Both the position numbers and the translations under genes were made by a program. Shown one piece after another: positions 11,813 to 22,527 of a stretch of 64,000 bases of DNA (positions are counted from its first letter, which is position 1; each line of letters opens with the position of its first letter). The stretch is from Rachicladosporium sp. CCFEE 5018 (taxonomy: Eukaryota > Ascomycota > Dothideomycetes > Cladosporiales > Cladosporiaceae): positions 1,544,791-1,608,790 of the forward strand of contig KZ111140.1 of assembly GCA_002077045.2 (NCBI GenBank). The letters are read 5' to 3'. The notes beneath the pieces were generated by a model that was not told the origin of the DNA, searched no databases, and saw only the letters and a program-made list of their open reading frames with translations.

Positions 11813-12900
11813 AAGCCTGTCGACTCGGCGGTCCAGCTTGCGCGGGGGTTGACGGGGAGGAAGAGCTCGATGCCGCAGCTTGTTGGGGAGCAGGCGGGTT
11901 TGGGACGGCTGTGGGAGGGCGGCAGTCGGCTGAGCTTGCTGAAGAAGGGTGGGTTACGGAGGTCTCTGGGCAGTCTGCGAGAGAGGAGAGATTCTTCGAG
12001 GGTCTCTGGTAGGCGTGCACTTGAGAAGCAAGGAACGGCATGAGAAGGCGTGAGTGTGCTTGGGGAGTTTTGGGCAGCGGCTGAGATATCCTGAGATTGG
12101 GCGCAGCGGGTGATGCTGTGAGTAGTGTAAAGTTTCGTAATGTATAGATCAGACCCCCAGTTCTCTGCAGGTCTGAATTGCAAGGAGTCCCATTACGAGA
12201 CTGGCCTGCTGTGATTCCTACACTTGACCATGAGGCGTTCAGCCGTCTTTCCGTGCTGGAAGTCAGGCATCTAGTATTGTCAGGCAAAAGTCTCATCTAG
12301 CTGCCTGAATCCTACGACGCCACCTACCTGCAGCCAACCTGGAGTTTGGACCCTAAGAGTTTGTCCATACTCACACTGCGCAGTCACCTCAGCCTGCGAA
12401 TAGTGTGTTCTCCCGGACGATGATGTGATCACGAAACCTTGCAAGTGCTGCAGCGGCGCGTCTTCTGCATAATGGCAAAAGAAATGCCGTAGACTCCGAT
12501 ATTGAAAACTGTGGATCTGGAGTGTTGGTGTGTCGGCTCCCGACGATCTGGGCTGTGCTAGGCACAAGGGATTGAAGCGGCTGCCACACCACAGGATACA
12601 TAAGATCTGGTCCCTGCGACCTCCAGCTTCATCTTCACTCCTGATATGTACGGTTCGCCTTTTACTAGAATCTCGAGAATCAATACCGGCTTCTCCCTAC
12701 CTATGTCTGCTCAGTAGCATGCGAGCGGCCTTTGTATCCATGCATGCGTTTACTGTAGCCCAAGCATCAAGGCGCTGCTGGCAGGCATACCTCAACCCCT
12801 CGTAGTCCTCAGCCAGCCAGTCTGAATTGGACCACCCGTTGAGCACTACGTCTTTTCAGAAGCAAGACTGGTTATCCTGCCGGACTTCGACGACCACGCG
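11813..12900. other. Intergenic between tricalbin and PQ-loop 2 (copy A)
   Basis: About 1.1 kb of tricalbin 3' region and PQ-loop 2 promoter. Minus-strand open frames near 11766-12296 are frame shadows and not evenly conserved in copy B. Nothing else recognised. Confidence 0.55.
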
Positions 12901-14006
12901 ATGGTCGGCTGTTTCGGCGGCAAGCCGGATCCGAACGACGAGTGGAACGGTGCCTGGGACTGCTTGATTTACATATAGTAAGCGACCACGCCCGCTCTAT
13001 ACCTCCGTTTCAACGGACTTGCTGCTCACGGAATCCCAGCGCTCTGTACGCTGCGCTAGCGTTACTGTCCCTCCTCTCGTACCTGCCTCAGCCGATACTC
13101 AATCAGCGAAGACGTAGCACGGAAGGCCTCTCGCCAGACTGGGCATTGTGGCTAACCGTTGGAGTCGCGTATAGGGTAAGTGGTTGCAGGGTCAGACATC
13201 GCACTCATATCACTTGCTGAGAGCGCACGCTGATGGCCGGTGGTCTCTGTAGCTTCTCGCTGCGAGCCTTGTCACAGTCTCAAACCACACGCTTCGCCTG
13301 CCCTTCGGCGGTAATACCGGCTGGCTGTCTGGACCGTACTGGGGAATGTGGGATGGGGGTCTTCTGGTACTCATCTACGAGCTGATTGCCACTTCGATAA
13401 CGCTCGCGCAGACAGCATTACTGCCGCATCGGAGACCTCTCGGCATCTCTCCGACATCCAGGACTTTACTGTGGGGATGCGTGGCTACCACGATTGGCAG
13501 TCTGATGGCCATGGTGTTGTCGAATATTGGCGCTGAGAAGTTTGGACGGGAGGGATGGAGTGGCGATGACTTTGTAAGTGCATTCAAATCTTCGCTGAAC
13601 CGATCCATCTAGCCTGCAGAGCTTCTGACTTTTCGCTCTGAACCAGGTCAGCACTCTCAACTTGATCACAATTATGACCAGTCTCTACAAATATGTCCCC
13701 CAAGCCCGTCTCAATCGCCAGCGGAAGTCCACCGAGGGCTTCTCGAAGCTACAGATCTTGCTTGATGCGGTAGCTTGGCTCCCAGTGGTGGCAACATGGG
13801 TTCTTACAGCCATTCGGGAATTGTGGCGAGGCGGAGGCCCGCGGATTGGTATGCCATGGCTGAACTTTGTCTGCTCTATTGGGTCGTTTGCTGAAGATGG
13901 GTGGCTGCTGTGGCAGTGGTGGAGGTATCGTGGAGGGGAGGGGAGCGAGGAGAGGTCACAGGTTGAGGGCGAGGAGGTTGGGGAAAGGGCGCCGCTCTTC
14001 GGATGA
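12901..14006 (+). CDS. PQ-loop repeat membrane protein 2 (copy A)
   Basis: Four exons, 12901-12977, 13040-13175, 13253-13573 and 13647-14006, give 297 residues. Both PQ motifs are present: YLPQPILNQRRRSTEGLS after the first helix and YVPQARLNRQRKSTEGFS opening exon 4, with seven hydrophobic segments in all. The C-terminus is acidic (EEVGERAPLFG). The family is cystinosin-like transporters; the substrate cannot be read from sequence. The start at 12901 gives a Trp-containing N-terminus (DDEW/NGAWDC region) like that of the PQ-loop gene at 866-1993, and exons 2 and 3 are the same lengths (136 and 321 nt), showing the two are old paralogues inside one unit. Splice sites are canonical. Confidence 0.85.
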
Positions 14007-14609
14007 GACCATCGGCGAGGAAGGCGGGAGTGGACGGACTTGGTGGTGATGTGCGCGCACAATACTTTGAAAATCTGATCTGCCGTCTGGCCACGGCGAA
14101 GTAGCTGTGATATGTTGGTGGTGACGAAGCACAGCAATCAGTCATGATCCAAGCTGAGACCAACCTCTGATCTCCCAATGAAAGCACCACATCAGTAAGC
14201 GGCACGTGGAGCAGGCGCGTTGGAGCTCAAGACAGGCGAGACTCGCCCTCGAGGGCGCGCGCGCGTGGACACATCGATACGTCTGTATCTGGACAGCAGT
14301 ACGGTCTCTCATGGAGAAGATATCGACCCAAGCCGCTGTCGCGGTGTCACTGAAAGGAGCGTACGAGATAAGCACACGGACGGAGAGAGCATGAGACATT
14401 GTGCTGAACGTCTCGGGCAGACAGGTCTCTTCTTGATTTTTGACAAGAATGCTGTTTGTTTGGGGCAGCATACGAGTGCATGGAAGGATAGTGTAGAACG
14501 GCAAAGCGAGTACGCAGCGAAGTCACTTCCATTCGCGAGCTATAAGTATGCTGGTCTATCCGCAGCGCAGAGGCCACTCAACACATTCTCCTCAGTACCA
14601 TCTCTTCAC
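14007..14609. other. Intergenic between convergent genes (copy A)
   Basis: About 0.6 kb between the ends of PQ-loop 2 and the secreted-protein gene. No conserved reading frame seen; it is diverged from copy B, with several short indels. Confidence 0.55.
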
Positions 14610-15970
14610 TCACAACGCCGACAGATCCCTCGTGGAGATGACATAGTGCCATGCAGCATCATCCACCCATCCAGACCCAGTTCCACACTGATCGATGGCC
14701 CAAAAGATTCCCCTGCAGTTCTCCGGGTCGATGTTCCTGGGCAGATTTTCTGTGTTCGTGACACTCAGCTCAGTCTCCATGGTGTGTTTCGCGAAGGTCG
14801 TGTTTTGAGCATACAACGGTTGGTTGACGTGATTTGAGAGGCCGGTGCAGAAGAGGTCGTAATTTGAGGCAATGAAAGCGCGGTCGCTGACGTAGGGACC
14901 GAGGATGCAGTACACTCTGATGCGGCGGACCTCGATGGCGGAGGGAGTGACGGACTGAACGAGTGACGGGGTATCCTGTACGATAACGGTGTCGTTGCCG
15001 GCGGTGATGGGGATGAGCTCGTAGGAGACGTCGCGCTTCGCTATCACGATCACTTTGGTGACGGAGTAGTGCCATGGAAAGCCGTTGATCTCAAGAGTGC
15101 CCTGTCCACTTGGACACTCGGTGTCGATGGCGTTGAAGTTGTACTTGCATCCCTTCCACCACGGCCACGCAGCGTTCCCGTACATATTACCCAAGGACCA
15201 CGTGACCTTGACGCCGCTATCTGTGTCCCACTGAATCCAGGTGGTGTATCTCAAGAGTGGTTTCTTGTCATGGGCGGCGCACCAGCGGGTGTACTTATCT
15301 TGAAACCAGGCACGGTTGCCAACATAGTCACCGGGAACGCAATTGATGCGTATGCCTTCATCGCCGTCAACGTAGTTGGTGTGGAGGGAAGAAGTACCGT
15401 TGGACCGGGCAGTGATGGGGCTGATCTTGGGAGTGACGTTGTACTCGGCCTTGAAACACCAGCCGGTGACTGTGATGGTGCCACCATACCTATGATTCCA
15501 GTCAGAAAGGTGCGATCAGCCAATAAGCCACGCAAATACTCACGAAGTGCCGTCCGCAGAGCATGAGAGAATGCGCTGAAAGTTCTTGTACGCCTCGTCA
15601 AGGGTCGGCACAGCGTCCTTGCCGCAGGTGTTCCGGAGGATCAGATCGACGTTATGCTGCGGGAGGAAGTAGGTGTCGGAAACGAAGTTGTTGGCGTGAA
15701 TGACAGAACCGCTGTGGGCAAGCAGGAAGTTATTGAGGTTCTGAGCCATCAGGTACTTCGAAGAGGGTAAGTCGTGAGCGCAGGTGAGCTGAACGTCTGA
15801 AGGCAGAGCGTCACGCTCAGCGATGGCAGCTGGTGGGTCTGGGCTGGTGGGCTTCGGAGACTCGAGTGTCAGTCTGCTGTGAACGTGAAGTGCAATGAGA
15901 AGATGTCTGAACGTACCAGCACCCCGGCGGTGACCAACCCGGCGAGGGCAAGCAGCTTGAGCAACTGCAT
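14610..15970 (-). CDS. Secreted Cys-containing protein of unknown function (copy A)
   Basis: Three exons, 15970-15917, 15851-15544 and 15489-14610, encode 413 residues. Exon 1 is a clean signal peptide (MQLLKLLALAGLVTAG), which fixes the start. The mature part has scattered cysteines suited to disulphides (LTCAHDL, RNTCGK, ILSCSAD, GWCFKAEY, INCVPGD, RWCAAHD, GCKYNF, YCILGPY, LFCTGL, ENCRG, DQCGTG), several N-glycosylation sequons (NGTS, NVT, NTT) and no tail suggesting a GPI anchor. I do not recognise the family; a secreted enzyme or effector-like protein is possible. Exon lengths are identical in copy B and the two proteins differ at few positions, so both copies seem constrained. Confidence 0.75.
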
Positions 15971-16794
15971 ACTCGCGGTGTATCGTGGGTGTATGTGTAT
16001 GGGCGGAGTGTATAGTGAGGAGGTGTCGTAGTGTATGGAAGTGTGGATGTCGGCTTCAGTCGAGGGTGAGGAAGAGGAGAAGATTTGTAGTCGGTGGCGG
16101 AGGAGCCCAAGCGTGTGGTCTTGGCGTTGACTTCACTTCACCGGATCTGCAGTGAGATCACGCCAGGGACCGGACTGCTCAGGCAGGTACTGGAAGGCAG
16201 TGTGGACCTCGACAGCCACCTTCTCAACCTCGCCGTACCCTCGAGACCTTGCCGCTTCTGCGCACTCAATGACAGGCATGGTTCATTCTCTGCGCATGTG
16301 GTGCAAACTCCGACGAAGATGATGTAGACGTCTGGCATGCGCACTGGCATGCTCCAGACTGGGAAGATGGCCTTATCCACCGAGGACGCCAGCGGCGGCG
16401 GCGAGACGATACCGGCGGAAGGGTGCAATGCTAGCATCGCAGCCAATATACTCCAGGCGAAAGTAGTATGGCAAGATCTTAGCCAGCAAGGTAAGAAAGG
16501 CGTCAAGAAGAGATAAACCAAGTAACAAAGTCTCCTGGAGCCGTCTGCAGGCTAGTTCAAGATGCAGCTCTCCAGCAAGCAACATTGATGACCACATTAC
16601 AAGCGCGAGGGCGAAAGCCGGTCTTACCAGATCACAGATCAGCAAGACCAAGAGCCCGAACAACGGGTCGCCGTAGGACCGGACTTTGAGTCAGCTCATT
16701 GGTCATGTGACCGGTACTGTTGCGGGAGTTCGTCAAAACTAGACAAAGAGCGAAGTGGCCAGCGCTTCATCTTTCCTCGACTCCTTGGCTTGTT
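15971..16794. other. Intergenic, no supported gene (copy A)
   Basis: This holds the upstream region of the secreted-protein gene and the 3' side of the next gene. Hydrophobic minus-strand frames at 16138-16663 are shifted relative to copy B by an indel, and A/B substitutions there are mostly amino-acid changing in every frame, so they are not called. Confidence 0.5.
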
Positions 16795-17493
16795 TCATCT
16801 GAAGGCAAAGTTCGCAACAGTTTCCATCCCGCCCAGATACGTGAGCTCCACTCCGCGCGGCCTGGCGGCTTCCTCGGGCTCGAGCAGATTATGCACCCGG
16901 CAAAAAGCTAGCTGCTCGCGGCCGGTCATCTCCAAGGGCAGCCAGCTGGTCAAGATCGCCCGCAGTCTCGGCCGGACTGCCTCTCGTGCATCCTGCTTTG
17001 CTCTCCAGGTCTCGGTAGCCGGCGCCTGCTCTAAGCGTAGTCTGTAGGACGTCCAGTGTGATAGTGCATACTGTACAGCTTCCTCTTCCATAGCGGACTT
17101 CGATGGGCCTCTTCCAGCCAAGGCCAGGCTCATTGCAACCTTTTGGGCACCGATCTCCGGCATCCGTGGAAGAAACTTCAGCACCAAGCTGTTTGCTCGA
17201 TCCAGATTCTCTCGATCACCGGCGTTGCGAAGTCGCCATTGTTCACTCAGGGACTGCTTTGTCAGTACCTCCGCCTCCATCAGTATGTGCGAAGGTACGA
17301 CTATGCCCACATGGTTGCTTCGCTCGTACACATCGTACACGTTGTACAGCACGCGGCCCTGGGCGAGTGTCAGCTGATGGCACAGGTTCACTATGTCGTA
17401 TGCGTGAATGGGGACGAAACTGTGTGCGGGTGGGAGAAGGGTCTGCGTGGTCAGCGTGAGTATATTGTTGTACTCCTGGTCCGGAGAGACCAT
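16795..17493 (-). CDS. DUF2293-like hypothetical protein (copy A)
   Basis: A single exon of 232 residues. The start at 17493 was chosen because it gives exactly the same length as copy B (46156). The middle and C-terminal part (RMPEIGAQKVAMSLALAG, then HWTSYRLRLEQ and DAREAVRPRLRAILTSW) resembles fungal DUF2293 proteins, which end in a helical region of regularly spaced Arg/Ala before a Trp. That assignment is from memory of the family pattern and is tentative. No signal peptide or membrane segment is seen. The gene lies tail-on to an intergenic region and upstream of nothing operon-like. Copy B shows more amino-acid change here than in neighbouring genes, so constraint is modest. Confidence 0.6.
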   Translation of the reverse strand: MVSPDQEYNNILTLTTQTLLPPAHSFVPIHAYDIVNLCHQLTLAQGRVLYNVYDVYERSNHVGIVVPSHILMEAEVLTKQSLSEQWRLRNAGDRENLDRANSLVLKFLPRMPEIGAQKVAMSLALAGRGPSKSAMEEEAVQYALSHWTSYRLRLEQAPATETWRAKQDAREAVRPRLRAILTSWLPLEMTGREQLAFCRVHNLLEPEEAARPRGVELTYLGGMETVANFAFR

Positions 17494-17864
17494 CATGGGC
17501 GATATACTCTGAAGATCCTGTGATTGTTGGAAGGTTGGAACTGGGCTTGGGTTGACTGGAGTTGTCTTTCAATCTCTCATCGTGCGCCACCTCAGCACTG
17601 TATCTCAGTAGTCGCTCTTTGTCTTCTCTTCCAGCAATATAAGCATATTGTGTAATCATACTTGCTTTGTCCTTTGACCGTCACGTCCAATGCTCTGTCT
17701 TGGTCACGTGAACTCCACTGACCACACTCTGCCTGGCCAAGATATCACATGCTGTATTAGTCCCTTCTCTTGCAGCAATACACCAGCGTGAAACACATCT
17801 GTTGTCGTCCCGTATTCTCGGAGGCTGAGTGATCGCGCGTAGAAGAAGCGCAAAAGCGCCTGCG
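17494..17864. other. Intergenic (copy A)
   Basis: Promoter side of the DUF2293-like gene and 3' side of the BED/TenA gene. No gene seen. Confidence 0.5.
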
Positions 17865-20181
17865 CTAAAAGTTGTTCTCGGCCATCATCTGCAGCTCCTG
17901 CAAGGAGAAACTGTCGTCTTCTGGCCAGCCGTCGTCAGACCTCGATTGCACCGGGATATTGGCGTAGGACCTGCGGACTTCCACAGCGACCTTCGGCTCC
18001 GGCGTCAACGGCTTCTGTAAGTACTTCTCCAAATTCGGATCCACTCTAGGACCGAGGAGTCCTGGTGACGGAACGCCACGTGCAGGTGGCAAGGTCTTCT
18101 GCTGCAACTCGCCTAGAGGGGTCTGCTAGCCCGCCTGTAGGTTCGCCGCATGCACAGCTCCGAGCCCGGTGCCGCCGAACGGGGAGTCCATGGACTCGCC
18201 GTGAGCGTCCTGGTTGTTGGTGTCGTTGTCTTCGTCTTCATCGTCATCTTGGATCTGGATCGTGCCGCCATTGTTGCGGGAGCTGCTGGCGCCGACATTG
18301 GCATGAGCGCCAGAGCCAGATTTGCCGACGACTGGCGAGACGCTGGCGTCCATGTTGCTCATGTCGAGATCGTCTTGCTCGCTGCCCATGCCATCGACGG
18401 CGGGCCAGAGGCGCTCCCATAGCCAGATGGCTTGCTTAAAGACCGTCTCACAACGGGCCATCTCTTCACGTCCATTGCCAGAGGTCTGCGAATTGGCGAG
18501 CTCGTCTACAATGGCACGGCACGCGTCGACAAACTTGCTGAAGGCGGGTGAGGTCCAGTTCGGAACGAGGGCCTGATGGAGGGCCGCGAGATGTGGCTCG
18601 CCCGAGCCCGTGGCGGAGTTCTGAGCGTAGGGATTGGCGGAATTGCCGGGTCCAGTGGTAAGGTAGGAGGGCAGAGAGTACGTGGAGCTCGGCATGTTGT
18701 TGGTGAAGGTGCTGGCGTAGTGCCAGGAGGTGCGATAGAGCTGAGAAGGAGTCAGTGATGAGTCCATCGAAAAGGGCCGGACCATATACTTACATGCTCA
18801 GTCACCCACAACAGCACCAAGCCTTCGAGCAGCGAAGCGCTGTGACCGGAAGCACCAGCGAAGAGATCGAGGTACGCCTTTGTCACAGGCTTGGGATCGT
18901 CCTTACCGATCTGCAGACCGAATTTCTGCGCCGTCGCCTCGAAGAAAGTCATCTCACGACGAACATTATTGAGTGTGCTGATCAGGAGGTCGAGGACACG
19001 GTAGCTGGTGTTCTGCTGACTGTTGGCAGTGACTGGCAAGCGGACCTTGCCTATGAGGTTGCCAATGAAGGCCACGAAGCCACGCGAAATGTGATGATCT
19101 TGAGTGAGCCACTGCTGGAGCGCTGACGCCGAGAGTGTACCGCAGCCAGCATGTGAGAGGAACGCCTGCTGCGTGGCGCTCGTGACTGCAGAAGCTTCGC
19201 GGCTGAGGAGGTGAGTTGCCAGCGATGGAGTCGGACGAGCTGGCGCAGCTGGACGCGAGGGTGTCGTGGCATTACCACCGCTCACACGAGGGCGCTTGTC
19301 TGGCCCCCTACGGCCGACAGAGATCCCCGGATTAGGTGCCTTGCCACGCCAGATCTCACTACCATTGTTCTGGATGGCAGGTGCGCTCTTGCTCGCGTTG
19401 AAACGGTCGAGATCGCCGTTGTTCTTCGCGAGCTGGCCATCGACAGAGCTGAGGAAGTCATTGCAGGCGCTGAAGAGGTGCTCGAGTTGGCGTGTCGAGT
19501 TCTTGGCCCGAACGAACCCGCAGTGCTTGCAGCGAACGCGGACGCACTGTAGTCACGTCAGTGACGAGATGCGAAGCGACACGGTATATTTCTTACCTTC
19601 TGGCTCTCGTCATAGTATTCCTCGTACGCCTGCGGGATTGGTCAATACGTGAGTCAATGTAAGTTCTTATGATTTGTGGCGTACGTCTTTCTGGTAATCT
19701 AGCACTCAGTCAGTACGAGCAAATGATGCAGTGATGAGATGTAAAGGAACATACCTTTCTGCAAGACCTTGCCACCAGGTCTGCTCGCCAGCTCAGGCGT
19801 GTACTGCTGGGTCGCGTAACCCTGTTCGGGAGTTTGATCCTGCTGACTGTCCATCGTGAACATCAGTCAGCGGTCTCAAATCATTGGAGATGTAAAGGAT
19901 AACGCGTGGGGTGAAGTGAGAACTTACAGGCTGTCACGCGGCGAGCTATCTCGCTTATTGTACGAATTGTGGGGCGCTACGTCTCGCCCATTACCAGCCT
20001 GGCGCCAAGCAATGTACTGAGGGCAGGAGGCAAGATGGTCCTTCTTGCGCGCCAGGTTGCGGATATTGCCTTGCCAGACATTGCAGTGGATGCAGCGCGC
20101 GGTCTCGACGTGGCCAGCCTCGTTGTTCGGATCGATGGAGACGAACTGGCTGTGCGTGTACGTGTCAGGAGGGCGAGGCAT
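17865..20181 (-). CDS. BED-type zinc finger plus TenA/haem-oxygenase-fold protein (copy A)
   Basis: Proposed exons 20181-19928, 19846-19755, 19698-19685 (only 14 nt), 19629-19597, 19546-18794, 18740-18156 and 18101-17865 give ~655 residues. Two C-x2-C...H...C fingers are visible: C30/C33/H49/C53 and C137/C140/H154/C159. A basic linker (GRRGPDKRPR) precedes a helical TENA/THI-4 (haem-oxygenase-like) domain at ~225-440, followed by an acidic, Asn/Ser-rich tail. Fingers suggest DNA binding; the TenA fold may be non-catalytic. If the last intron (54 nt, GTGCAT donor) is not spliced, the frame meets TAG at 18126-18128 and continues in the same frame for 80 more codons, well conserved in copy B. 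So either the intron is real or there is stop-codon readthrough. Confidence 0.75.
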
Positions 20182-20937
20182 GGTGGTAAGCGTGTTGCAG
20201 AGCGCGTCGAGCGACTGTGGAGCGAATGGCGACGTATGATCCGAGTACCACCAAGCTCAGTAGGAAGTTGAGAATGATGGACACACGAAATCGCACACTG
20301 GGTACGCGAGAGAACTGACGAGCGAGAGTGATTATCGCGACGCGAAGCACGGAGCTTTAGTCAGGAGGTCTTACATGGGTCTAAACCGCATGTGGCTGAT
20401 ACGTTATTGAGACTCCAAATCCACAGTGAGCACTGCGTGGGGGGTCTGTAAAGTCTATTTATCGCAGCATGAAAACTTTCAACTGCAGCTCTTCGCAAGA
20501 ACCGCTTCAAACTCATACGCGCCTTCTTGCTGAGCCAAGGTCCTTCGATCGTGCTTGTCCAGTGGTGAGCTTTCCTTGTGTCTGCAATTGCGACGCGACA
20601 GAACGTCGATACTACTTGAGCAAAATCAATTAACAGTCGACTCATAGCGTCATATTCATCGAGACACTGTACGCAATTGCAAACATGAAGCCTTTGCGGA
20701 CGCGTTCGATGGCGCAAGCTCGAGGTACAGTATCCAGCATGAGCCGGTGCTCGACTCCCACGACGCTGAAGTATCGCGGTGCTGTAAATGTCGTGCTACA
20801 CTGCACCGCCGCGATACCCAAGCTAGGATGTCGGGCTGAGATCATACGGCCTTGAACTTGCTCTGGACAATGCCAGCGAAAGGATCATGCTTTTCCTTCT
20901 TTGACTGTCTGCCGCATACTGACCATTACAGGTACTG
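20182..20937. promoter_or_regulatory. Divergent promoter region, BED/TenA gene and NCS1 permease (copy A)
   Basis: About 0.75 kb between two genes transcribed away from each other, so both promoters lie here. No gene seen. It aligns with 48844-49604 with short indels. Confidence 0.5.
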
Positions 20938-22527
20938 ATGACCGCCAATGGAGAGGTTTCGGGCGCGGGGAGGGCTGAAGTCAACGTTGAGAGCTTTAAC
21001 CATGACAGTGAACGGCAGAGAGAGGCAGCTTTACACCCCGTGACGATCTCGCAAACGACTGATACAGAGCGTGCAACAAGCCGTGGCATCTGGCAGTCCC
21101 TGCGGTCTACCTTTCATCGATACGATTTGGAAACTCGCGGGATCGAGCGAGTACTGCCCGAAGAGAGACACGATCTGAAGAAGCTGGGATTCGTGCAGAT
21201 TGGCCTGCTATGGTTTGGTGTCAATCTAGCGGCCAACAACATCACTCTGGGCATGCTCGGCCCAACGATCTTCTATCTCAGCTTTCTCGATGCAAGCCTC
21301 TGTGCGATCTTCGGCATGCTGGTCGGATGTCTCCCTGTCGCCTACATCGCCACATTTGGTCCACGATCAGGTCTGAGGAGTATGATACTTGCGCGGTTCA
21401 GCTTTGGCTGGTGGCCGGCAAAGATTTTGGTCATTCTCAATATCGTGGTGCTGCTGGGATACAGTCTACTTGACTGTGTCATAGCTGGGCAGATCATGAG
21501 TGCAGTCAGTCCGAACGGTAGCTTGTCGGTCATTGTCGGTATTGTGATCACCGCGGTCATCTCATGGCTCATCACGACATTCGGGTATGGGGCCTTTCAC
21601 ATGTACGAGCGCTACGCTTGGCTGCCACAACTGATCGTCTTTTCGATTCTGGCCGGCATCGCTGGGCCTCACTTCGACCTCTACTCCGATCCGTCTGTCG
21701 GCGAAACAAGTGCGACGGTCATTGGAAGCCGCATCAGCTTCTTCAGTCTGAATCTTGCAGCTGCAGTCACTTACAGTGGGGGCGCCGCTGACCTGTTCGT
21801 CTACTATCCGGAAGAGTCACCACGCTGGAAGGTCTTCACAACCACAATGATCGGGCTAGCACTCAGCTTCGCCTTTGCACTACTCGTTGGGGTTGGCTTA
21901 GGCTCAGGTGTAGCTGCCAACACAACATGGAGCGAAGCATACGCCGTCTCGCAAGGCGCTCTGATTGTGCGGGGACTTTCGCCGGTTGGAACGTTCGGCA
22001 GCTTCTGCAGCATCATCATCGCGCTAGGTCTGGTCTCCAACATGGTCCTGCCGATCTACGCCGCTGGTATCGACTTTCAAGCGCTCAACAGCTACTTTGC
22101 GAAGGTTCCAAGAGTCGTCTGGAACGCTGTGTCCTGCATCATCTTCACGGTCTGCGCTATCGCCGGTCGTGCACATCTTGCTGCCATCTTTACGAACTTC
22201 TTGGCGTTGATGGGCTACTGGGTGGTGATCTGGATCGCCATCACGCTGGAAGAGCATCTGATATTCCGCAGGTGTATGGGTTTGGGGTGGAAATGGGACG
22301 CGTGGAACGATCGCACGCTACTACCTGTGGGATACGCTGCTTTCGTCGCGTTTCTGGTCGGGTGGGCTGGGGCGACCATAAGCATGGCACAAGTGTGGTA
22401 TATTGGACCTTTGGCAGCGCTGATTGGGGACTATGGAGCTGATCTGGGCAATTTTGTTGCCTTCGCGTGGGCTGGACTGGTGTATGCGCCACTGAGATGG
22501 CTGGAGGTGAGGCACTTCAAGCGATGA
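20938..22527 (+). CDS. NCS1-family purine/cytosine-type permease (copy A)
   Basis: An intronless gene of 529 residues, typical for fungal NCS1 nucleobase permeases (FCY2/FcyB type), which are plasma-membrane H+ symporters for cytosine, purines or related compounds. After a polar ~75-residue cytosolic tail, the RGIERV motif precedes about twelve hydrophobic segments. NCS1 hallmarks include the FGVNLAANNITLGMLGP segment in helix 1, GPRSGLRSMILARFSFG, and GYGAFHMYERYAWLPQ. The C-terminus ends PLRWLEVRHFKR. The first ~45 residues differ almost completely from copy B, whereas everything after about residue 135 is nearly identical, a sharp step that suggests gene conversion. With an APRT locus in the same unit a purine-salvage link is tempting, but that is inference. 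Confidence 0.9.
   Translation: MTANGEVSGAGRAEVNVESFNHDSERQREAALHPVTISQTTDTERATSRGIWQSLRSTFHRYDLETRGIERVLPEERHDLKKLGFVQIGLLWFGVNLAANNITLGMLGPTIFYLSFLDASLCAIFGMLVGCLPVAYIATFGPRSGLRSMILARFSFGWWPAKILVILNIVVLLGYSLLDCVIAGQIMSAVSPNGSLSVIVGIVITAVISWLITTFGYGAFHMYERYAWLPQLIVFSILAGIAGPHFDLYSDPSVGETSATVIGSRISFFSLNLAAAVTYSGGAADLFVYYPEESPRWKVFTTTMIGLALSFAFALLVGVGLGSGVAANTTWSEAYAVSQGALIVRGLSPVGTFGSFCSIIIALGLVSNMVLPIYAAGIDFQALNSYFAKVPRVVWNAVSCIIFTVCAIAGRAHLAAIFTNFLALMGYWVVIWIAITLEEHLIFRRCMGLGWKWDAWNDRTLLPVGYAAFVAFLVGWAGATISMAQVWYIGPLAALIGDYGADLGNFVAFAWAGLVYAPLRWLEVRHFKR

Noticed and set aside
11766..12296. Minus-strand frames over the tricalbin 3' end (also 40438-40968)
   Set aside because: Shadow of the tricalbin coding strand and its 3' region, with no domain.
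16138..16663. Hydrophobic minus-strand frames, possible small membrane protein
   Set aside because: An indel shifts the frame between copies, and the A/B changes checked are mostly amino-acid changing in every frame.
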